From assembly GCF_001906585.1 (NCBI RefSeq), contig NZ_JUJA01000137.1, forward strand, positions 37,910 through 80,855: a stretch of 42,946 bases of DNA, in the 5' to 3' direction. Shown here in pieces: positions 1-7,100 of the stretch. Each line of letters begins with the position of its first letter. Positions within the stretch are counted from its first letter, which is position 1. The translations under genes were made by a program, and so were the position numbers. The notes beneath the pieces were generated by a model. That model searched no databases. It had not been told where the DNA came from and saw only the letters and a program-made list of their open reading frames with translations. The DNA is from Streptomyces kebangsaanensis (GTDB taxonomy: Bacteria > Actinomycetota > Actinomycetes > Streptomycetales > Streptomycetaceae).

Positions 1-24
1 GAGACGCGAACGGAGGAAGGGCCC

Positions 25-258
25 ATGACGACGTGCGAAGTCTGCGGCAACGACTACGAGATGGCCTTCGAAGTGCGGGCCGCCGGGGAGACGCACGTCT
101 TCGACAGCCTGGAGTGCGCGGCCCAGCGTCTGGCTCCGATCTGCGACAACTGCAGCTGCCGGATCCTGGGCCACGGGCTGCAGGCGGACGGACAGTTCTT
201 CTGCTGCGCCCACTGCGCGCGGCAGAAGGGCCACGCCCAACTGGTCGACCACGCCTGA
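25..258 (+). CDS. Small cysteine-rich metallothionein-like metal-binding protein
   Basis: A 77-residue protein with nine cysteines (C4, C7, C31, C40, C43, C45, C60, C61, C64). The second half reads C-x2-C-x-C, then a Gly-Gln-x-Phe turn, then CC-x2-C and a Lys-Gly-His. That spacing resembles bacterial SmtA-type metallothioneins, while the first C-x2-C pair looks like half of a zinc ribbon. It probably binds zinc or another soft metal in the cytoplasm; the metal is not predictable. The start is supported by GGAGGAAGG six bases upstream. No membrane segment or signal peptide is visible. It precedes another small gene by 48 bases on the same strand. Family assignment is by cysteine pattern only. 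Confidence 0.7.
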   Translation: MTTCEVCGNDYEMAFEVRAAGETHVFDSLECAAQRLAPICDNCSCRILGHGLQADGQFFCCAHCARQKGHAQLVDHA

Positions 259-306
259 CACGTCGGACCGCGGTACTGGTCGAACCGGCTTGCGGAGGAG
301 GCTGTG

Positions 307-603
307 ATGGAGGAGCACTTCGTCTGGGTGACGACACGCCGTCTTCGGCCGGGCGCGCTGGAGGAGTTCGAGAGGGCGTGGCGCCCGGCTCCCTACCCGC
401 AGGGCCTGCTCCGTTCCTACGCGTACTGGTCCGACGACGGGCAGGAGGTCACCGGGGTGTCGTTCTGGGCCTCCCGGGAGGCGTGCGACGCGTGGCGGGG
501 CTCCGGGCCGGAGGCGCAGCGGCGTGCGGCCATGGCCCCGTACGTCGTCGAGGAGCGGGAGGGTTTCTACCGCGGCCGTGAGCTCGCCGTCCCCCAGCGG
601 TAG
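307..603 (+). CDS. Small dimeric alpha-beta-barrel (ABM/DUF-like) protein
   Basis: A 98-residue protein whose strand-helix pattern resembles antibiotic-biosynthesis-monooxygenase or stress-responsive A/B-barrel folds: an N-terminal beta strand (FVWVTTRRLRPG), a helix with an acidic and Trp pattern (EEFERAW), a paired strand (SYAYWSDD) and VTGVSFWASREACDAW. No cofactor motif is seen, which is normal for this fold. ATG at 307 is chosen because GGAGGAGG lies five bases upstream; a GTG immediately before it at 304 is too close. It may be cotranscribed with the cysteine-rich gene upstream. It could be a quinol or heme monooxygenase or a non-enzymatic barrel; the function is unassigned. Confidence 0.65.
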   Translation: MEEHFVWVTTRRLRPGALEEFERAWRPAPYPQGLLRSYAYWSDDGQEVTGVSFWASREACDAWRGSGPEAQRRAAMAPYVVEEREGFYRGRELAVPQR

Positions 604-640
604 CGCCTCGGGCGGGCCGGGCGAGCAGCCGGCGGGCGGG

Positions 641-976
641 TCAGGCGACGGGCGGTTTCCCGCTGGGGCGCAGGGTGAAGACCTGGTCGAGGCCGACGAT
701 GGTGAGGACGCGCAGGAGGGCGGGAGGGACGGCGGCCAGGACGATGTCGGCGTGGGCGGCGAGGGCGTGCTGGCGTGCGGCGAGCAGGGCGGTGATGCCG
801 GTGGAGTCGCAGAACTCCAGACCGGACAGATCGAGGGTCAGGCACTGGCCCGGCCGCAGGGCAAGCCGCTCGGTCCGCTGCCGCAGGGCTGTGGCCCGGG
901 CGTGGTCGAGTTCGCCGGTCACGTGGAGGACGGGTCCGGCGGCGGTGTCGCTGTGGGTGATGTTCAGCGGGGTCAT
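641..976 (-). CDS. rsbV: STAS-domain anti-sigma factor antagonist (RsbV-like)
   Basis: A 111-residue single STAS domain. The motif D57-S58-T59-G60 carries the serine that anti-sigma kinases phosphorylate in RsbV and SpoIIAA proteins. The unphosphorylated form binds the anti-sigma kinase and releases the sigma factor. Its ATG overlaps the stop of the upstream phosphatase gene (ATGA), so the two are translationally coupled. That makes it the probable substrate of the phosphatase. No anti-sigma kinase (RsbW type) or sigma gene is in the window, so the partner must be encoded elsewhere. The gene converges on the small plus-strand gene ending at 603. Confidence 0.88.
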   Translation of the reverse strand: MTPLNITHSDTAAGPVLHVTGELDHARATALRQRTERLALRPGQCLTLDLSGLEFCDSTGITALLAARQHALAAHADIVLAAVPPALLRVLTIVGLDQVFTLRPSGKPPVA

Positions 977-2307
977 CGTGGGTCATTCGTTGCCGGGTCG
1001 GCAGGAGCGGGGACGCCGAGGGCGAGCAGGGCGGTGTCGTCGTCGGGGCCGTCGCCGAAGCCTTCCAGCAGTTCGGTCAGCGCGGTGATCACCGCGTGGG
1101 GGGCGGCGGGGGCGTGGGCGGCGGCGAAGGCGAGCAGCGCCTCTTCGCCGTACAGGTCGTCGCGGGCCGGACCGGTGCGGGCCTCGGTGAGGCCGTCGGT
1201 GTAGAGCAGGAGGGTGTCGCCGGGGGCCAGGGCGGTCGTGGCGGTCGCGAAGGGAGCGGTGGGCAGGACGCCGACCAGCAGACCCCCCGGGGTGGGCAGG
1301 AACTCGGCCCGGCCGTCGGCCCGCAGGAGGAGTGCCGGGGGATGGCCCCCGGAGCCGAGGCGGACCGTTGTGCGGCCGTCGGTGCCGGGTTCCAGGATGC
1401 CGAAGAGGCAGGTGCAGTAACGGGGGTCGCCGCCGGCCGTGTACCGCTCGTGCAGGACGGCGTTCAGCGTGCTCAGCGCGGCGTCGGGTTCGGGGTCGTG
1501 ATGGGCGGCGGCGCGCAGCGTGTAGCGGGTCAGCGAGGTGAGGGCGGCGGCCTGGGGGCCTTTGCCGCACACGTCGCCGAGGAAGAAGGCCCACCGGTCG
1601 CCGTCGATGGGGAACAGGTCGTAGAAGTCGCCGCCGAGCTGGTCGGGGGAGGCCGTGTGGTAGTAGACGGCCGTCTCCAGCCCGGGCAGGGCCGGCAGGC
1701 TGTCGGGCAGGAGGGACTTCTGCAGAACGGCGAGCGCGTCGGCCAGCCGCTCCCGGTCGGTCTCGGCCTGCCTGCGGGCCTGCTCCGCCTCCGCGCGTGC
1801 CCGTTCGGCCTCGGCATGTGCCCGTTCGGCGTCCTGGCGGCGGCGCAGGAGCTCCTCCTCGTAGGCGCGCCGGTCGGAGGCGTCGAAGACGGTGGTGCGA
1901 ATCAGCAGGGGCTCGCCTTCGCTGCCGTGCTTGATCACGGAGGAGACCAGCACCGGCAGTCGGCCGCCGTGTGAGGTCTTCATCTCCAGGGCGATGCCGC
2001 GCAGTTCGCCCTGCATGCGCAGCAGTGGCGCGAAGTGTGTCTCGTGGTACAGCTTGCCGCCGACGGTCAGCAGGTCGACGAAGTGCCTGTGCCCCACCAC
2101 GGCCTCGCGCTTCAGGCCCAGCCAGTTCAGCAGTGTGGCGTTGATCCTGGCGATGGTGCCGTCCATCAGGGTCGACAGGTACCCGCAGGGCGCCGACTCG
2201 TACAGCTCTTCGGCGCTGTCCTCCAGCAGGGCGGTGAAGGCCGCGTCCATGGCCGCCTCGTCACCCGTCCCGGACGGCTCGGGCACGCCGCCCGTGCGGC
2301 ACATCAC
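973..2307 (-). CDS. rsbP: PAS-SpoIIE (PP2C) phosphatase, RsbP-like
   Basis: A 444-residue regulator. A PAS domain spans about residues 30-150, an Ala/Glu/Arg-rich coiled coil about 150-195, and a SpoIIE/PP2C phosphatase domain about 205-435. Metal-binding aspartates are visible in GGDFYD (D227), GDVCGKG (D245) and the C-terminal DDDTALL. This is the architecture of Bacillus RsbP, which dephosphorylates RsbV under energy stress. It sits between an RsbQ-like hydrolase and an RsbV-like STAS protein, with ATGA overlaps at both junctions, so all three should be made as one unit. The PAS ligand is unknown. The second Met (residue 20) is an alternative start, but the overlap favours the first. Confidence 0.9.
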   Translation of the reverse strand: MMCRTGGVPEPSGTGDEAAMDAAFTALLEDSAEELYESAPCGYLSTLMDGTIARINATLLNWLGLKREAVVGHRHFVDLLTVGGKLYHETHFAPLLRMQGELRGIALEMKTSHGGRLPVLVSSVIKHGSEGEPLLIRTTVFDASDRRAYEEELLRRRQDAERAHAEAERARAEAEQARRQAETDRERLADALAVLQKSLLPDSLPALPGLETAVYYHTASPDQLGGDFYDLFPIDGDRWAFFLGDVCGKGPQAAALTSLTRYTLRAAAHHDPEPDAALSTLNAVLHERYTAGGDPRYCTCLFGILEPGTDGRTTVRLGSGGHPPALLLRADGRAEFLPTPGGLLVGVLPTAPFATATTALAPGDTLLLYTDGLTEARTGPARDDLYGEEALLAFAAAHAPAAPHAVITALTELLEGFGDGPDDDTALLALGVPAPADPATNDPR

Positions 2308-3107
2308 AGCCTGCTCTCAAGGAAGCCGAGGATCGCCTGCGCGGTGGCTTCCGGGGCGCTGAGCTGGGGGCAGTGCCCGGTGGCGTCGAGGGTGACCAGG
2401 TGGGAGGAGGGGATCGCGGCGTGGACGTGGGCGCCGACCTCACGGGGCGCGATGACGTCCTGGGCGCACTCCAGCACCAGGGTCGGCACGGTCACGTCCT
2501 TCAGGTCGTCCCGGCTGTCGGACAGGAAGGTGGTGCGGGCGAAGACGCGGGCGATGTCGGGGTCGGTGGCGCAGAAGCTGTTGGTCAGTTCCTTCCCCAG
2601 TTCGGGCCGGTCCGGATTGCCCATGATCAACGGTGCCATGGCGGACGACCAGCCCAGGTAGTTCGCCTCCAAGGAGGCCAGCAGCTCGTCGATGTCCTCC
2701 GCGGTGAAACCCCCGCGGTAGCCCTCGTCGTCGATGTAGCGGGGCGAGGGGGCCACCATCACCAGCGCGCCGATCCGCTCCGGTGCGGCCCGCGCTGCCA
2801 GCACCCCGGTCATGGCGCTGACCGAGTGCCCCACGAACACCGCCCGCTCGAGGTCCAGCGCCTCGCAGACCTCGGTCACGTCCTGGGCGTATCCGTCGAG
2901 CGAGGAGTACCGCTCCTGGCTCCAGGCGGACAGGTCCGAACCGCCGGAGCCGACGTAGTCGAACAGCACCACCCGGTACCGCTCGGCCAGTGCCGGCACG
3001 ACCAGGCGCCACATGTTCTGGTCACAGCCGAAGCCATGTGCCAATACCAGCACCGGCGCGTCGGCTGGACCGGTGACCGTCACATTGTTCCTCCGGCGGA
3101 CATCCAT
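2304..3107 (-). CDS. rsbQ: Alpha/beta hydrolase, RsbQ-like activator of the PAS phosphatase
   Basis: A 267-residue alpha/beta hydrolase closely resembling Bacillus subtilis RsbQ along its length: the oxyanion segment HGFGCDQNMW, the FDYVGSG.SDLSAW block, DGYAQDV.EVCEALDL, the nucleophile elbow GHSVSA (S95) and the terminal GHCPQLS (H245). In Bacillus, RsbQ is required for RsbP phosphatase function and is thought to provide or transfer a small ligand sensed by the PAS domain. ATG at 3107 is chosen because GGGAGG lies nine bases upstream; the in-frame ATG at 3116 abuts that site. The gene is first in the operon and overlaps the phosphatase start by ATGA. Confidence 0.9.
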   Translation of the reverse strand: MDVRRRNNVTVTGPADAPVLVLAHGFGCDQNMWRLVVPALAERYRVVLFDYVGSGGSDLSAWSQERYSSLDGYAQDVTEVCEALDLERAVFVGHSVSAMTGVLAARAAPERIGALVMVAPSPRYIDDEGYRGGFTAEDIDELLASLEANYLGWSSAMAPLIMGNPDRPELGKELTNSFCATDPDIARVFARTTFLSDSRDDLKDVTVPTLVLECAQDVIAPREVGAHVHAAIPSSHLVTLDATGHCPQLSAPEATAQAILGFLESRL

Positions 3108-3574
3108 GCCGGCCATCCTCCCACCCGGCCCGAACAGTTCGAGAAGGCGGGTCACCGGGCACGGCCGCACGGCCGGCCCGCGTTCGTCCTCCGGGCACGG
3201 CCCCGAGGACGTCCGCCGCGCGTCACGGCTCACTCGCGAGCGGTCACTCCTCACCTACCGGATCAAGGCCACAGCGGACCTCGGTGTACGTGCCGGCCCA
3301 CATCCTTCGCGAGCGCCCGCCGGCCGGAATCCCGGTTCCGGCCGGCCCGGCACCGATGCCTGCTCCGGCAACTCCACACGGGCAGCGTTCGCAGGTCAGG
3401 GACGGCGCAGAAGTGCGCTACGTCGGCACCACCCTCCCGCAGCCCAACGGTCACCACCTGATCGCGGAACGGTGCATGGGCCTGGAACACCGCAGCGGCC
3501 GGGACTCGTACGCGCTGCACGACGATCACGTCGCCCGACACGTGCGCACCGCGTCTCCCGTTCCGGCCCTCCCG
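3108..3574. other. Intergenic stretch, no confident gene
   Basis: This stretch lies between the start of the rsbQ-like gene and the stop of a TetR remnant, both on the minus strand, and should contain the rsb operon promoter. A plus-strand frame opening at 3284 has G/C-rich third positions for about 90 codons, but it resembles no family I know and runs on antisense through the TetR fragment. It may be a decayed gene. No clear -10/-35 pair could be assigned. Confidence 0.4.
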
Positions 3575-3942
3575 TCAGGCCCAGGCGCGCGCGGTCCCGT
3601 CCGGACTCAGGGCGTCGAGGACGAGGGTGAGGCCGAAGGCGAACTCGTCGGCGTAGTCGTAGCCGGGTTTGAGGACGTGTTCGGTGGCCAGCTCGGCGAG
3701 GTGGGGGCAGGCGTCGGCCGGCATCTCGCGCAGGATGGCGCCCGCGACCTCGTCCACCTCCTCCGCGCCGCTGAACGGCAGGTTCAGCTCCTGGAGCACG
3801 AAGCCGTACAGATAGCTGTCGATCAGTGAGAAGGCGTGCGCGGCCATCGCGACGGAGAACCCTCCGGCGCGCAGCGCCCCGATGACGGCGTCGTGGTGGC
3901 GCAGGGTCGCCGGGCCGGGCCGGGAGCGCGACGCCCAGTCAC
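3575..3942 (-). pseudogene. TetR-family regulator remnant, C-terminal ligand domain only
   Basis: The recognisable part (about 120 residues, from RPGPATLRHHDAV to the stop) matches the C-terminal domain of TetR regulators of the TetR_C class, including GGFSVAMAAHAFSLIDSYLYGF. The usual N-terminal helix-turn-helix (about 50-60 residues) and the first ligand-domain helices are absent. Upstream of about 3942 the frame becomes unrelated sequence, and no ribosome site precedes any available start. It is therefore a truncated gene that cannot bind DNA as a normal repressor. The breakpoint lies about 200 bases from the start of the divergent ATPase gene, consistent with insertion or deletion when that module arrived. 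Confidence 0.75.
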
Positions 3943-4145
3943 ACCCACCAGCAAGATCACGATCTACGGCTGGAGTACTGAGCCCCGCTTCGGGCCCGGA
4001 GCAGGACATGTGCAGATTCCTGGCGAATGGCACGGCTGTTGGGTAACCTGCGGCGCACGCATCACGGGCGGATGTCGGCGTGGGCGAGCACAGGGGAACC
4101 CGGCTTCACGGACTGCCCGTCGGCCGGGAGGCGGGGGGTACGGCA

Positions 4146-7100
4146 ATGGACCGGCACACCGGGGACGGCGTGGAGAAGGAGTCCGTACAAACCCTGGACG
4201 GACTCGAGGAACTGCAGCGCCGACTCACCCGGCTCACGGCCGACGCGGGCGAACTGGCCGGGCTCCTGGAGCGAACCGCCGCCGTCGTCCGGGCCGGCAC
4301 GATGCCCGACCAGCGGGTGGACGAAGCCCTGCAGGCGTTCCGCGCGGGATTCCGTGAACTGGATCAAGCCATCGCGGCTCTGGGCGGTCCGGCACTCCCG
4401 GCCGGCTCCGCCGCGGGGTCCCTCGCCGGGCTGGACGCGGCCCTCGGCCGTCGCGTGGATGCCGAAGCGGAAGCCATCCGTGCGGAGATCGCCGATCTCA
4501 CGGCACAGCTCGAAGAGGCCAGGTTCGACCGGAGCCGCATCGTACTGAGCACGTTGATCGCGGAGTTGCGCGCGGATCTCGCCCGCTTGGAGGCTCTCTC
4601 GGACCTGGATCCCGCGGACCGGGACTGCGCGAGTGCGGCGCTGCCGGAGCCTCCTGGGACGCAGGACGCGGGCACCGACGGATCCGGCGGCGGTACCCGG
4701 CCGGCGGAGGAAGAGCCCGGGAAGTCCTCCGGTGTCGCGGAGGAAGTCCCGCACGCCGGGGAGGACGCACCAGCTGCGGGGACCGCGCGCCCCGTGGAGG
4801 GCGGCGCACCCTCCCGCCCCGGCGGCGAAACCCGGCCGAAGGAAGGCCAGCGCAGAACTCCGGCGGCCCTGCCCACGCACGTGAGCGGCAGTTACGTCCT
4901 CAGCGGGGTGCCGTCCGAGCTCACGAGTGCCCCGAAGATCTCGAGCTCGTTCGCTTCCGTCCCGGTCACCGGTGCGGGACAGGGCGGGCCGGGTTCCAGC
5001 CCGTTCCCTGTCCCGGCGCCGGTGCCCGCGCCCGCCCCGGAGCCCGATCCTCTTCCCATCGGCCGCACGGCGGAGGGCGGCCCGGACGATGCCCCGCGCC
5101 GGCCCCGTAACGCCCTCCTGCGCAAGCGCAGAACCGGAGGAGCGGCGGACGCGGACACGACGGAGGGGAAAGCGGCCGGGGAGGAGCCCGAGCACGACCG
5201 CCGCCCGTGGCGGGAAGACCGGATGACACGACTGGTCCGGGCAGGGCAACTCGACAGGGCGTACTGGCTGACCCACTGTTCCGACGAGCCGGAGGGGCGG
5301 GCGCAGACCCTGGCCTATCTGGCGGCGGCCTTCACGGCGGAGCAGGAGCCGTGGCAGGTGCAGTCTGTCTTCGAAGCGCAGCTGACCAGCACCGACGACG
5401 GAGACCTGGTCCTCCCCGACGGCCCGGCGTGCGCGACCGCGCTCGTCGCCCACCTGAGGTGCTCCCTCGCCCAGGGGTGGGGCACCGACCTGCGCCGCGA
5501 CCTGCTGCAGCGGGTCGCGCTCGACGAGCCGTGGCAGCAGTTCGTGCACAAGGCGTGCGAGGCGTTGGGCAGCGGTCGTCCGCTCCTCACGACGGAGGAA
5601 CCCGGCGGGGCGGACTCCGTTCTGGCCAGACGCGCGGAGCTGGGCGAACGGGCGCAGGCGCTGATCGAGGACTTCGCCGTACGGAGCACCCCCTACCCCC
5701 GCGCCACCAATGTGTTGCACCACCTGCTCGACCAGAAGACGGTGCTCGGCACCGGCGTCCGGGCGGTGGTGGACTGGGGCGCGCTGGACGACGGCGCGGA
5801 ATGCGTCGAAGCCATCAGGAAGGCCGCCGCGGGACTGGCCAAGCCCCGGCAGGTCGACAGCGTCATCGAGGAAACCGACCGGCGCTACCGGTCCAGCAGC
5901 CAGGCCCGTAAGCCGATCGAGGCGAAGGCGCTGGTCGCGCTGCAGGACTCGGTGCGGGAGGTCGCCGCGCTGCTGCGTGCCGCAGTCACCGAGATCGAGG
6001 CGGCGGCCTCGCAGCCGTCGCGGACCACCCCGCACACCGACCTGTTCCGGCTCGCGGGGCAGATCGCGACGCGGGAACCCCTCTGCGTCGAGGAGGCGGC
6101 CGTCGGACTGCTGGCCGCCTGGATCCAGCACCCTTCGCACGACAGCGGTGGCCAGGAGCCCGTACGCCCGGCAGGGGACGGCAGCCGGTGCACCACCGAG
6201 CCGGACGTCTCCTGGCTGCTCCTCGCACCCGAACTGCCCAGGAACGCGGACGGCGTACCGGCGCACGCGGACCCCGCGGCGTACCCGGCGGTCGTACGGC
6301 TGCTGGACGGTCCGCCCTCCGCGGAGGAAGCGTTCGAAGCGTACGCCGCCGACGGGCGCCTGGACCTGGCGCGGAAACTGCTCGACGCCGAGCCGGCGTT
6401 GCTGGGCCCGCAGGACCCGTTCCCCCCGGAACTCACGGACCGCCTCCAGGAGCAGTGCGTCCTGTGGAGCAAGAAGCTCGGCCACCGGATCGAGATCGCG
6501 ATCGCGGACTTCGAGACCGCGCGACGGCAGAACCTCACCCACGCCGACGACGAGCGGATCCGCGCCAGCCTGGACGCGCTGTCCAGTCGGCACCAGGCGC
6601 TGAGGGCCTCCGGAACCGCCGTCGACTACGGCGCACTGCTGCGCCAGGCGGACGAACTGCGCCGGCCGTCGGTGGAACGGATCAAGGCCCACCAGGCCGC
6701 GCTGGAGGACCGGCTGGACAGGACCCGGCTGGGCAAGGAGGACAAGCAGCGGGTCCGCCGGCTGCTGGAACGCAAGGACTGGGCGACAGCCTCGGAGCTG
6801 ATCACCGAGGCGGAGCAGAAGAACCGGCTCCCGCAGGAACGCGACCTGGTCGCCGAGGATCTGCGCGGCTTCGTCAACCTGCTCAACACGGACACCTCCC
6901 GCATGGCCAAGGAGAACGCGGACGCGCGCTACCTGGCACGGCGCGCGTCCCGGCGTGACCGCCAGAGCGCGGAGGCCGAGGTCGCCCTGGAGGCCTGGGA
7001 GAGAATCCACGACCGGCGGTCCGGGGCCACCCGGCAGCGCAGCACCGACCTCAAGAGCGTGCTGCGGCTGCTGGGCCTGAACGCGCACAGCGTACGCGCC

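Noticed and set aside
3284..3829. A plus-strand frame with coding-like third positions for its first 90 codons
   Set aside because: No family likeness, and the second half is antisense to the TetR remnant. Recorded only as an uncertain intergenic stretch.
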